Made by a program: the position numbers and the translations under genes
NCBI GenBank assembly: GCA_026770615.1
Contig: MU631483.1
Location: 245,236 to 261,912, forward strand
Direction: 5' to 3'
DNA from: Pavlovales sp. CCMP2436
Taxonomy: Eukaryota; Haptophyta; Pavlovophyceae; Pavlovales
DNA length: 16,677 bases
Notes under the pieces: generated by a model
Databases searched by the model: none
What the model was told of the DNA's origin: nothing
Seen by the model: the letters and a program-made list of their open reading frames with translations, nothing else
In this document: in pieces, positions 1 to 7,873 of the stretch
Position numbering within the stretch: position 1 is the first letter of the stretch
Layout: each line of letters starts with the position of its first letter

Positions 1-113
1 GCCCGGGCACACTACCGGAGATCCATCGGCACGCGCGGTGGCGCCCAAGCCAGCGCAGCCGACTAAGGCACGCAGCAGGCAATGGGCGACGCAGCGCTCA
101 GACCAGCAAAACA

Positions 114-149
114 TTCAGAACAGTCAGACGCCAGCTTGAATCCCTATCA
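114..149. repeat. 36-bp perfect inverted repeat, left copy
   Basis: This 36-bp stretch begins TTCAGAACAGTC and ends AATCCCTATCA. It recurs base for base in reverse complement at 12106-12141. It sits where GC-rich sequence (1 to about 130) changes to AT-rich viral-type sequence. The four bases just outside this copy (AACA, 110-113) match the four just outside the other copy (12142-12145), as a short target-site duplication would, though four bases can match by chance. It could be a terminal repeat of a mobile element or a dispersed repeat. Confidence 0.85.
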
Positions 150-167
150 GTATATAACAGGCTAGGT

Positions 168-1535
168 GTGCTAACTGATTCTACCAAAAGAATTAGTGTT
201 GAAATTATAGCCACGGGCTCGCAGCGAACTAACCAGCGTCAAATTAAATTCGATATTACACGCTTTCACGACGAGCTAAACGGTCTTCAAAGTCTTTTTA
301 ATCCGGCTATTTCGTACACGATTATTTTTGCAAATTCGGACATTATATATGACATTGTGTTTTATGCAGGGAGCTCTCAAATTCAAGTTAACCCTGAAGG
401 GTCGTCAAGCGTTGCTTTTTATTCGCAAATATACAAACCGGTGATTAGAATTTGCGGAGGCGTACTTGTGAATAGCGTTTATACTGGTACTATTTGCCCA
501 ATATCACGCCTTGCGGTTATTTCAAGCGAATTTCGTGCCTTGAACATTAACGACTTTGTAAACAAACAACTCCCAACAACTATAGGACAAGACTCGTTTT
601 TTTCAGGTGATATTATAGGGCGGTCTAGCACAGGAGATGCCTACAACATCGTAGATAATCTTGAGCTTTTAAATTCAGAATTGCTCCTATCAAAAGAATC
701 AATAACAATTTTAAGCTGCACTGCTGCGGCCGACTCGTGGCTTATAACCACAAATAATCAATGCACGCCATTTCAAATAATTGCGACTCCTGCTTATGAT
801 CCTGATATTGTAAATGCTTTAAACAAAATTTCGCCGGTGTTTACAGGGGGGACCGTTATAACCGCTGATCCAGCCTGGCCTAGTACAACGGGCTGGAGGA
901 TAACGCAATCCTCATATTACCAGAGCAACGCGTCTTTTGTAGGCTGGAAGGCGTTTGACCGCATAGAGAGTACTTATTGGGCAAGCGCTGAAGTGGCGTA
1001 TTCATCAGCAGGCGTTGGTAATCAATGGGTACAAATCGAGTACCCTGATGCCGTTAAGATGGTTTCGCATAAAATTAATCCAAACATAAATCTTACGCAA
1101 GGTGTACCTTTGCAGTGGGCGCTCCAAGGCTCAAATAACAACTCTACATTCGTTACAGTTGAGACTTCCCAATTTAATTCGTGGCAGGCCAATAAAGTGG
1201 AAACATTTGTAACCACACAGGCTCATGTCCCCTACAAATATTGGCGGATTACGATTACGCTAGTCCGTACGGCTGGAGCAGCAATTCATTGTGTCCTTTA
1301 CAATCTTGTTTTCAATTCAGGATGGTCTATCGGTTTACCTTCACTGTTAACAGCAAAGCCTATAAACCTTCAAAATTTTAAGTTAATTATGGGAAACGCG
1401 TACGGCGACATTGTTGGATTTCTAGACACACCAGTGGATTGGCAGTTCAATTTGCTTCTTCTTAAACATAGCAGAATAGTAAACAGTGGATTGTACAACC
1501 TATCGCTTGTAACCGGTATAACAAAATTGAGCTAA
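168..1535 (+). CDS. Viral-type protein with a discoidin (F5/8 C)-like domain, 5' truncated
   Basis: A long open frame ends at TAA 1533-1535. The first codon given here is GTG. There is no in-frame ATG until about 1058, and the same frame is open without a stop to nucleotide 3. The real 5' end is therefore missing or lies outside the window. Residues 1-230 are beta-rich with no recognised domain. Residues about 230-387 look like a galactose-binding/discoidin sandwich: a GWKAFDR element, then GNQWVQIEYP, then PLQWALQGSNN, and finally YKYWRITITL. Such domains occur in viral and phage attachment proteins and bind sugars, so a virion surface or receptor-binding role is inferred. The gene is followed on the same strand, 80 bp later, by a lipase. 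It is AT-rich, unlike the host genes to the right. The domain call is moderate; the role is a guess. Confidence 0.6.
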   Translation: MLTDSTKRISVEIIATGSQRTNQRQIKFDITRFHDELNGLQSLFNPAISYTIIFANSDIIYDIVFYAGSSQIQVNPEGSSSVAFYSQIYKPVIRICGGVLVNSVYTGTICPISRLAVISSEFRALNINDFVNKQLPTTIGQDSFFSGDIIGRSSTGDAYNIVDNLELLNSELLLSKESITILSCTAAADSWLITTNNQCTPFQIIATPAYDPDIVNALNKISPVFTGGTVITADPAWPSTTGWRITQSSYYQSNASFVGWKAFDRIESTYWASAEVAYSSAGVGNQWVQIEYPDAVKMVSHKINPNINLTQGVPLQWALQGSNNNSTFVTVETSQFNSWQANKVETFVTTQAHVPYKYWRITITLVRTAGAAIHCVLYNLVFNSGWSIGLPSLLTAKPINLQNFKLIMGNAYGDIVGFLDTPVDWQFNLLLLKHSRIVNSGLYNLSLVTGITKLS

Positions 1536-1616
1536 ACTAATAAAATAAAAAAATCAACAAGTAATACAATGAACAAATTTTAAAAAGACGCCACAAACCT
1601 CGCTCGTGCAACGTAC

Positions 1617-2180
1617 ATGCCACTCACGCAAGCCGCCGAATTTGTAAAAACACTTGGGTACACACTCGACACCGAACTATCGCGCCCCAACACCATGGTC
1701 TTTGTCGACCAAAACGGGCAGCCCACGGTTGCGCATCGAGGATCCGTCACAGCAAAAGATTGGTTGGTTGACGACGCATTGATCGCGGTGGGTGCACACA
1801 AGAACACGGACAGGCTCAATCTCAGTCGAAGCATAACGGCTGCAGCTGAGAAAAAGTATGGGAAACCGGCTAACAGTGTAGGACATAGTCTCGGTGGTCG
1901 CCTCGTAGAGCAGTCTGGTGCCGGTGGACAGATTGTGACCATAAACAAGGCAGCTGGGTTGGGCGACATAGGTCGTCGTCAGCCAAGTGGCACGCGGCAA
2001 ACCGATGTCAGGGTTGGCAACGATGCGGTATCGGCTCTATCTAGTCTTGCTCGTCGTCAGGACAGCCAGCCGATCGTGTACTTGCCGAGGCGTGGTCAGG
2101 AAGCCAGCCGATTTCTGCCAGGTCCAATTCGTTATTTGGTAAATACGGCAAAATCGCACTCGCTTGGTAACTTTCGATGA
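1617..2180 (+). CDS. Class 3-like lipase (alpha/beta hydrolase), viral
   Basis: The 187-residue protein starts at ATG 1617. It has the lipase nucleophile elbow GHSLGG with Ser91. A plausible Asp136 lies in GNDAVSAL and a plausible His181 in SHSLGNF at the C-terminus, so the full Ser-Asp-His triad is present and in the right order. Upstream, VAHRGS (about residues 38-43) followed by KDWLVDD matches the class 3 lipase pattern before the elbow. Lipases of this type are carried by several polinton-like viruses and virophages, where a membrane-breaching role has been suggested. An in-frame ATG at 1569 is followed by TAA at 1581-1583 and then by codons that read like lipase N-terminal sequence, so the 5' end may be broken or the true start may be 1617. 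It lies downstream of the discoidin-like gene and converges on the small minus-strand gene at 2345. Confidence 0.7.
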   Translation: MPLTQAAEFVKTLGYTLDTELSRPNTMVFVDQNGQPTVAHRGSVTAKDWLVDDALIAVGAHKNTDRLNLSRSITAAAEKKYGKPANSVGHSLGGRLVEQSGAGGQIVTINKAAGLGDIGRRQPSGTRQTDVRVGNDAVSALSSLARRQDSQPIVYLPRRGQEASRFLPGPIRYLVNTAKSHSLGNFR

Positions 2181-2294
2181 TCGAATGAAAATACATTGGT
2201 GTAAACATCAAGGTCGAAGATGAAAACATCGAGGATAACTTTTGCGCATGTTTAAGGTCCCGTTTTTTGCATTTAAAAGTCTCACAGGGAAGCA

Positions 2295-2342
2295 TTTTAA
2301 TTTGAGTGTATATTAATTTGGGTGTATATTAATTTGAGTGTA
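2295..2342. repeat. Three tandem 16-bp AT-rich units
   Basis: Three near-identical 16-bp units of the form TATTAATTTGAGTGTA lie head to tail; the middle copy has G for A. They sit between the 3' ends of two converging genes, the lipase and the 109-residue ORF. They could serve as a shared 3'-end signal or be a slippage product. Confidence 0.9.
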
Positions 2343-2344
2343 TA

Positions 2345-2674
2345 TTAAAAAATGAAACAACATATGTCTTCGTCGTCGTTTTTTGGTAGCTCTTCCGGGA
2401 AAATAATATCTAGATTGTGCTTAACCAAAAGTTTGTATTTGTTGTTGTTACAGATGAACGCAGGTTTCCACACATTTATAAAGTTGGCGCGAACAATAAA
2501 AAACATGTCATGGTCGTGAGAAAACGATCCTGTGATTAAACCCCTTTTTACATTTACGTTGATTAAACGAACATTATGGTTGCAAATGCCCATTTGGTTT
2601 ATAAGTCTAGTTATTTCATTTAATTGTGATTCTTGTATTTGCGGTGTACTCGTTTTAGCGTAAAAGTTTTCCAT
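2345..2674 (-). CDS. Small hypothetical viral protein
   Basis: This 109-residue ORF starts at ATG 2674 and ends at TAA 2345-2347. It has no recognised domain. It is rich in Asn, Ile and Lys, matching the AT-rich viral segment. The C-terminus is acidic and then hydrophobic (NDDEDICCFIF). No signal peptide or clear membrane segment is visible. On the minus strand a TATAAA hexamer lies about 6 bp upstream of the ATG, inside an AT-rich intergenic stretch (2675-2767). It lies 93 bp downstream of the TVpol reading frame on the same strand. Function is unknown. Confidence 0.5.
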   Translation of the reverse strand: MENFYAKTSTPQIQESQLNEITRLINQMGICNHNVRLINVNVKRGLITGSFSHDHDMFFIVRANFINVWKPAFICNNNKYKLLVKHNLDIIFPEELPKNDDEDICCFIF

Positions 2675-2767
2675 TATGCTTTATAGCATTGTGGAACATT
2701 TTTTCTTGCTTTTTTTACGATTTAAAATTTATGATTCTTTGTTCTTTTAAACCGTGGTAATGTTTAT

Positions 2768-3382
2768 TTATAGTGGCTTTACTACCCATTTTAGCTCTGG
2801 ACAGAACTCATGTGTAGCCGCTTCAAACCGGCGTGTTAATTCTTCCAACCCTCCCTCGCCTATGCAATTTTTAGGTACAAGCATCCCGTCAAAAACAAGC
2901 GCAACCTGCATGTTATTTCCAATCGCATCCCATGCCAAAGACAACGCGTGATGTTCTGCCGTCATCCAACAACGTGATAGGAGCTGAATTTTACCCTTGT
3001 TACCTGGCTTGTTGCATGTTAAACACATTTCGGCAAGTAAAGGCGACTCCCACAATTTATTTGCAATTGCAAGTGACTCCTCCCGAAGGTTTGTTAAAAA
3101 AGGGTCCGCGTCAAAACCTCCATGAATTGCTCGGTTGATTGACAATTTTACGTCTCCCATTGTTTTACCCGTGGATTTGCATAAGCGTTCACGAACGCCT
3201 TTGATGTCTGTTGCAACCTCGGTGAGCGTTGGAACGCACCCCCCTAACCCGTGCATCCGAGCGAGTGTAAGCAGCATGCACGGCGCCGCTCCGGCCATGT
3301 CAACGTTTACGTAATTCTTTCCCGCTAGTTTGGCACGAAGCGCCTTTGAACAGCCTTGAAGGGAAGCAGATCTCCATTTAAT
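2768..3382 (-). pseudogene. TVpol-like (family A-related) DNA polymerase palm, cut from the helicase by one TAA
   Basis: This reading frame follows directly after the helicase stop codon (3383-3385) and stays in the helicase frame. It contains the polymerase palm signature of the virophage/PLV TVpol family. Motif A is YVNVDMAGAAP, with the catalytic Asp encoded at 3299-3301. A motif B-like stretch has K and N four residues apart followed by HGG. Motif C is ALVFDGMLV, near 2882-2908. The only early ATG (3298) lies just after the motif A Asp, so translation from it would lose a catalytic residue. The element preceding motif A in this family, a GR-Y pair followed by SLQ and a basic helix, straddles the TAA: GRAY is in the helicase ORF and SASLQ is after the stop. 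I infer one ancestral protein, now interrupted. Readthrough or splicing is less likely. Family assignment is from motif memory only. Confidence 0.6.
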
Positions 3383-5179
3383 TTATTCGTCTTCATCTCG
3401 AACCCAAAGACCTCCTGGTGAACGCGCGTAGGCGCGACCGTATTCTAATCCGCTCGGAAGCTTCTTTCTCATGTAAGTCCTTGGTTTTTTACAGAATTTA
3501 TTAATCAACTCCAACTCGTCCTTTGGCGTTTTATTTGTAACCCAAGTTGTATCGATCATTTCAGTAAAATGATATTCCGCATCATCGTCGATATCGCTGC
3601 AACAATCATCATGGTCAAATACTTCCTCATCGTTATCTGATTCTGGTGCAATAACCACGGTGCATTCAACATTGAGCTCTTTGTAATATTCTAATTTGTC
3701 TTTGCTTGGGGCAGACGTTACCACAATTTCGGTAACTTTTATTAAAACGCCTTTGTTAATCACCGCGATGTCAGCTATGAAACGACCATCGCCAACGGGA
3801 TATTCACACCTTACTTGCACACCAGGTGAAATGCATTTTGCAAATTCTCGTGCCTTGAACAGACGGTGGTTGTCGCTTTCGCCCTTGTAATTTGGCTTGA
3901 TCCATGTCTCTACAATAGCTAGCTGATCGAGGCTTTGGATCCTTGAAATCGCAACGTACAGCATTTTTATGTCCCACATTCGAGAAAAATCAATGAACAA
4001 CCTGTTGCCCTTAAACGTAATGCCCTGATAAGCGTGAATTGTACTGGTTGGGGATTTTGTAATCGATTTCCCGATAAACTGCGCAAGGTCTTGCCCCTGG
4101 TACGTAGGTGCCACAATATCTGAAACAAATCTTGATCCGTTTTGCAAATCGGTCCCTGGAACTTGCTTGACGCACCTCCACGTTACTTGTCCATTGGAAT
4201 CCGCTTCAATATCGTAATTGTAGTCGAGAGCCACACTCGAGTATTTATTTGCAGGTTTGATGTTAATTTCTCCTGTTGTTTCGCACATGTGTTTTTTCAC
4301 ATATTCCTTTTTCGCTTTTTCCGATGCAAAGTTGATGTCTTCAATGCAAGTAGCAGTTTTGCATTTGCAACGTTCAATCAACCCTTGCTCGCAATGGACG
4401 CACATGCGAGTAGCAGCCAGTATGACGTCACCTTTTGTTGCACTGTACTGGACGCACGCTTGGCTTCGCGTCAACACATTTTCGGGGTTGTGCAACTCAA
4501 CCGCTTTTTTTATAATCCGTCTTGCCATCAAAATGGAATCATCTGGGTGTTCGTCGACGATGCTAAATCCGGCCCCTACATAGATTCCGCCTGCTGTGTT
4601 TTCGATAACGTCACGAATGTTTCCGCACAGTTTAATAAGCGCATGCTCGTTTGTGCGCCTTACTCCCGACACGTGGCACACTTGCATCCTTTCCGTATTC
4701 ATTGAAGCACTTCCAATGGGTTCGATCTGCATTGGCGCACCGGTTTTTTCGGAATAGTCTCCGATGAAGATTATTTTTGCGCCCCATTTCGATGCAATGC
4801 ATTCAATCGAGCAACGATCCGCCTGCGAGAGCATTGTAGACTCATCAACCAACACAACTGCAGGCGGGTTGATATCCAGGTTGATACCCTTGTCGGTTAT
4901 AGGTGGGGCCTTTCCGGTGATTCTTGGGTGGCACATGGTTTGGGGAAACACAAGCGCCGCATCGACGCGCAATTGTTGAGTTGGCGAGCAAAAGACTGTA
5001 TTGGTGATGCTGCCATCCATGATCATTTGTGAAAGCGTTGTAGTTTTCCCGCTGCCGGCCCAACCTGTGATCAGGTGGGTCGTCCTCGTTGGCCGACATG
5101 CGAATTGCCACCAGTCCCGAGCCAATGCAATGATTAATTGCCTCGTTGACATCATCAGATCTCGTTTTATTGCACGCAT
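3383..5179 (-). CDS. SF1 (Pif1/RecD-like) helicase with C-terminal nuclease-like domain, viral
   Basis: From ATG 5179 the protein has 598 residues; ATGs at 5155 and 5152 are alternatives, and TTG 5278 is unlikely. Walker A is GWAGSGKTT (39-47), Walker B VVLVDES (108-114), motif III IGDYSEKTGAPMQ (139-151), motif V TIHAYQGITFKG (380-391) and motif VI LYVAISR (407-413), all typical of Pif1/RecD-type SF1 helicases. A Cys cluster (C260, C263, C271, C273, C278) between motifs III and V could bind zinc. Residues about 455-515 resemble a CoiA-like PD-(D/E)XK fold, with Asp470 in GRFIAD and Glu484 in VTEIVVT, but the usual Lys is not evident. Residues 515-535 are very acidic. The end (GRAY) leads into the polymerase palm across a TAA stop. 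It is divergent from the polymerase-like gene at 5280, with about 100 bp between the chosen starts. The role is viral DNA replication or repair. Confidence 0.8.
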   Translation of the reverse strand: MRAIKRDLMMSTRQLIIALARDWWQFACRPTRTTHLITGWAGSGKTTTLSQMIMDGSITNTVFCSPTQQLRVDAALVFPQTMCHPRITGKAPPITDKGINLDINPPAVVLVDESTMLSQADRCSIECIASKWGAKIIFIGDYSEKTGAPMQIEPIGSASMNTERMQVCHVSGVRRTNEHALIKLCGNIRDVIENTAGGIYVGAGFSIVDEHPDDSILMARRIIKKAVELHNPENVLTRSQACVQYSATKGDVILAATRMCVHCEQGLIERCKCKTATCIEDINFASEKAKKEYVKKHMCETTGEINIKPANKYSSVALDYNYDIEADSNGQVTWRCVKQVPGTDLQNGSRFVSDIVAPTYQGQDLAQFIGKSITKSPTSTIHAYQGITFKGNRLFIDFSRMWDIKMLYVAISRIQSLDQLAIVETWIKPNYKGESDNHRLFKAREFAKCISPGVQVRCEYPVGDGRFIADIAVINKGVLIKVTEIVVTSAPSKDKLEYYKELNVECTVVIAPESDNDEEVFDHDDCCSDIDDDAEYHFTEMIDTTWVTNKTPKDELELINKFCKKPRTYMRKKLPSGLEYGRAYARSPGGLWVRDEDE

Positions 5180-5279
5180 TGATGAGATTGAAGAAGAACG
5201 GTCAACACTCCCCGTTGGTAAAACCGGGCGTTCCAAAGCCGGTGAAGTACGGGACTTAACTGCCCGACGCAAGCGCAAT

Positions 5280-7160
5280 ATGCTCAGCGAACATCAAAAA
5301 AACATTGAAGCTCGTATTAAACTTTTAGATGAAATTAATAAAAGAGTTGTGGCTGACGGAGGGCTAAAACACGGTGACGATGCAACTTTGATGGAAATCG
5401 TGGCTGCCAGCAGCGTTGCGTTCATTCAATTCATTTGCCCGTTGCAGACCGATCGCGAAATCTATTGGCGCATCGATAACCCCCGTGTTCAAAACGTACG
5501 GAAAAATGGAGTATCGCGAACTGGAATTACAGCCTTCCTAGTGTCACCTGTGCACGTGGTCAACATGCAATCCGGAAATTGGGTTTTCTCCTCGGAACAA
5601 GTCACAAAATTAAATGCAGATCAAATGCGGTTAAAGAGCGAAGAACTGCAGGCAAGCGGAGAAGTGACGCTTGTAACCCCGTCTGCAAATTGCAAAGCAG
5701 GCCAAGCAATCCGTACTCTTAAGGGAGATGTGTTCACATTTCACAGTGAATTTAGCGAGTGGAAAGATAAGTTCTGGGACAAGCAAGTTAGCAGTTCTCG
5801 GATGAGCACTAAACAATACGATATGGCTGTCATTTCAATAGTAGTGTCGGCTGCACTTCTCACAGGACGTGCTCGTTTTCAAATGTACAATGAAATCGCG
5901 TCAAAGTACACCGTTACAGAACCAAAGACGCGCATAGTGCATGAATCCATTGGTAATTTTGATCAGAAAAAGGCATATACACACGCATTCGATTCGATCA
6001 ACCACCGATTCATGGGGTCCGAGGGCCTATGCATGGGAAAAGTGGCTAAGAGTTTCCTAATAACAAGTACGCAAGAAATGACCGACATGCTAAACGCAAA
6101 GGGGTTGGAGGGGTTGCTTGTGATCGACCAAGACAGCGTAGATCTTACAGGCATCAACGCAATTGAGATAGAAAATCATTTCCGCACTTTTGATGAAGAT
6201 TTGGATTTGAGCGGACTCAGCGACGAAAAGGTAGCGGACACAATCAAGCGCCTTTACACGATCAATGTGGCTGACGAAGAAGAAACGCGCCTACCTAGAG
6301 TGCTGACTTTCATCGAGGCAAGATTCTTTATGGCGTGCGGTGTACGTTTCACCGGTCTTATTGCACTAGTAAGCTACAGTTTAATCCCCATCGAATTCAC
6401 CGAAGAATCGCATGAAAAATACGGCAACATTGCGCACTACGCAAAAGCAGTCGGACTCGGCATGCATATCCACTGCAACAACCGCGTTCACATAAACGGA
6501 TCAGAGCACACTGCACAACAATTCTTTGCAATGGCAAACGAAGACCCACGACTTCGCAAGGACAGAATTCGCATTAGAACGCTCGGTCAAAACACAATTG
6601 AAATTGAGCACCCGTCCGATAAAATCAGCACACTTGCCCACGTTAGCGCGTACGTAGTCGCGGGTCAGAGAATGCAGCTTGCAATGCAAGTCATGCTAAT
6701 TCCAAACCCAATTGAAGCGGTAACAGATGGCGTTTACGTACAGCTCGTCGATGAAGTTAACTACGAAAAACGTCTCCTCCCGTATTTTATAATGAGGAGC
6801 AAGGGATCAATGCCGGCCGTTGGTGCAACCCGCACTTTAAACGGGCTAAAATGTGGCTTGGCAAGAATTAAAATAAACGACGACGACGACGATGGCTTCT
6901 ACAAAGAAGGAGAAGAAGTGGCCCCCCCAATCACGTTGCTTCAGCTGCTCCCGGATGCGCACGCCAAAGAAATAATGGCGCACTTCAAACCACGACGCAC
7001 TGATTTGCTCGGAAAGCTCAACCATGATTCATGCAAGCCGACGATGGTCGTTAAAGGTATCCCCCCCTCAAAAATGCAAAACCACAAAAATGCAAAAACG
7101 TGGTTCCGACAAAGGAGGATAAAACCCTTTGGTTCCGAACCGCGTTTTAGGGGGGATTAG
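5280..7160 (+). CDS. Divergent family B-like DNA polymerase candidate, viral
   Basis: The chosen start ATG 5280 gives 626 residues. The frame is open further upstream (ATG 5130) but there overlaps the helicase N-terminus. A motif A-like element, FDQKKAYTHAF (Asp228, Tyr233), and a motif C-like element, AVTDGVYV (Asp483), are 255 residues apart. Just before motif C comes AHVSAYVVAGQR (453-464), resembling the helix between motifs B and C of protein-primed and viral B polymerases. The segment LPRVLTFIEARFFMACGVRF lies midway. No clear 3'-5' exonuclease motifs or KKY motif are seen, and Asp-Gly replaces Asp-Ser in motif C. An Asp run lies near residue 532. It pairs divergently with the helicase, consistent with a replication module. 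The last 30 residues are basic and overlap an antisense ORF. It could instead be an unrelated protein with chance motif resemblance. Confidence 0.5.
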   Translation: MLSEHQKNIEARIKLLDEINKRVVADGGLKHGDDATLMEIVAASSVAFIQFICPLQTDREIYWRIDNPRVQNVRKNGVSRTGITAFLVSPVHVVNMQSGNWVFSSEQVTKLNADQMRLKSEELQASGEVTLVTPSANCKAGQAIRTLKGDVFTFHSEFSEWKDKFWDKQVSSSRMSTKQYDMAVISIVVSAALLTGRARFQMYNEIASKYTVTEPKTRIVHESIGNFDQKKAYTHAFDSINHRFMGSEGLCMGKVAKSFLITSTQEMTDMLNAKGLEGLLVIDQDSVDLTGINAIEIENHFRTFDEDLDLSGLSDEKVADTIKRLYTINVADEEETRLPRVLTFIEARFFMACGVRFTGLIALVSYSLIPIEFTEESHEKYGNIAHYAKAVGLGMHIHCNNRVHINGSEHTAQQFFAMANEDPRLRKDRIRIRTLGQNTIEIEHPSDKISTLAHVSAYVVAGQRMQLAMQVMLIPNPIEAVTDGVYVQLVDEVNYEKRLLPYFIMRSKGSMPAVGATRTLNGLKCGLARIKINDDDDDGFYKEGEEVAPPITLLQLLPDAHAKEIMAHFKPRRTDLLGKLNHDSCKPTMVVKGIPPSKMQNHKNAKTWFRQRRIKPFGSEPRFRGD

Positions 7161-7322
7161 AATTTCGTCGTTTCTAAGCATTTCCATAGCTGCACTTATT
7201 GGTAAGAACGCACCATCTCCCCCTCGAACTTGCTCAAACGCGATGCGATTCCGATCCCAGCTGAAATTTATTGTATGCAGCCCGCTGAAAAAAGAGGGCT
7301 TGCGCCCGAGCGAACGGGTGGC
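7068..7322 (-). pseudogene. Fragment of a minus-strand protein gene at the viral/host boundary
   Basis: The minus frame from 7322 to TGA 7068-7070 has no ATG near its start. From about 7282 it reads like genuine protein, with stretches such as NFSWDRNRIAFEQVRGGDG, AMEMLRNDE and LIPPKTRFGTKGF. Sequence turns sharply GC-rich at about 7285, so the 5' part of this gene seems to have been lost at the boundary. A pyrimidine-rich stretch ending in CAG at about 7286 could alternatively be a 3' splice site. It overlaps the end of the polymerase-like gene by 93 bp on the other strand, so one of the two ends may not be coding. No family is recognised. Confidence 0.4.
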
Positions 7323-7458
7323 TCATGGCGAGCGAGTGCTGGCCAGCCGGCAGCCAGTGAGTTGCATAGCATCATCAGCATTGATGTCTGAATTTGTGAA
7401 CACAGTACAGAGTGCGATCGAGACGTCCGACGACACTCTATCACACACTAACTCATTA

Positions 7459-7760
7459 ACGCGGCGGCGGGGGTCGTGACGGCGGCGATGGCGGTCGTGG
7501 CGGGCGGAAGGACGGCCCGCCCAAGACGGCGGAGGCGCTCGACGACAGAATGGATTCCTACTAGGGCAAGGATGCGGGGAGCAAGGCTGTGGCCAAGGAG
7601 GAGGGCGGCGTGGCGAAGGAGGAGCCGAAGAAGGGCAAGAAGGGCGGCCGCGGCAAGGAGAAGCCGCCCGCTAAGGAGTTTTGGACGACAACATGGATTC
7701 CTACTGGGGCACGAAGGGCAAGGAGAAGGGCAAGGAGGGTGCGGGAGCGGCCGCGCCGGC
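7459..7760 (+). pseudogene. Broken C-terminus of an ALY/REF-like mRNA export factor
   Basis: The frame starting near 7459 encodes a Gly/Arg tract (GGGGRDGGDGGRGGR), then TAEALDDRMDSY. This matches the arrangement at the ALY/REF (THO complex subunit 4) C-terminus: RGG box followed by the UAP56-binding motif (LDxxLDxY type). A TAG at 7560-7562 stops it where the second motif copy has TGG (Trp). After about 40 Lys/Glu/Gly-rich codons the frame must shift by one base near 7679 to read a second copy, LDDNMDSYWG, followed by a Lys/Gly/Glu-rich tail. No RRM domain or start codon is visible upstream, so this is a partial, damaged copy, or the last exon of a gene with sequence errors. ALY/REF proteins link spliced mRNA to the DEAD-box helicase UAP56 in the nucleus. 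Confidence 0.5.
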
Positions 7761-7873
7761 GGTGGCGCGTCGGGTCCGGACAAGGTTGCCGCGTGGGGCG
7801 CCTTATTTTAAAGTGACGCGATGTCGGCACGCCTTCAGAAGACCTGGGGAGTCGTCGCGCGCCTCATAGGCGA

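Noticed and set aside
1581..3385. TAA read as a sense codon (variant genetic code)
   Set aside because: The discoidin-like and STRA6-like genes end in TAA at sensible places, so two interrupted genes are better explained by decay.
4142..4705. Plus-strand frame of 187 codons
   Set aside because: Antisense to the helicase; no domain.
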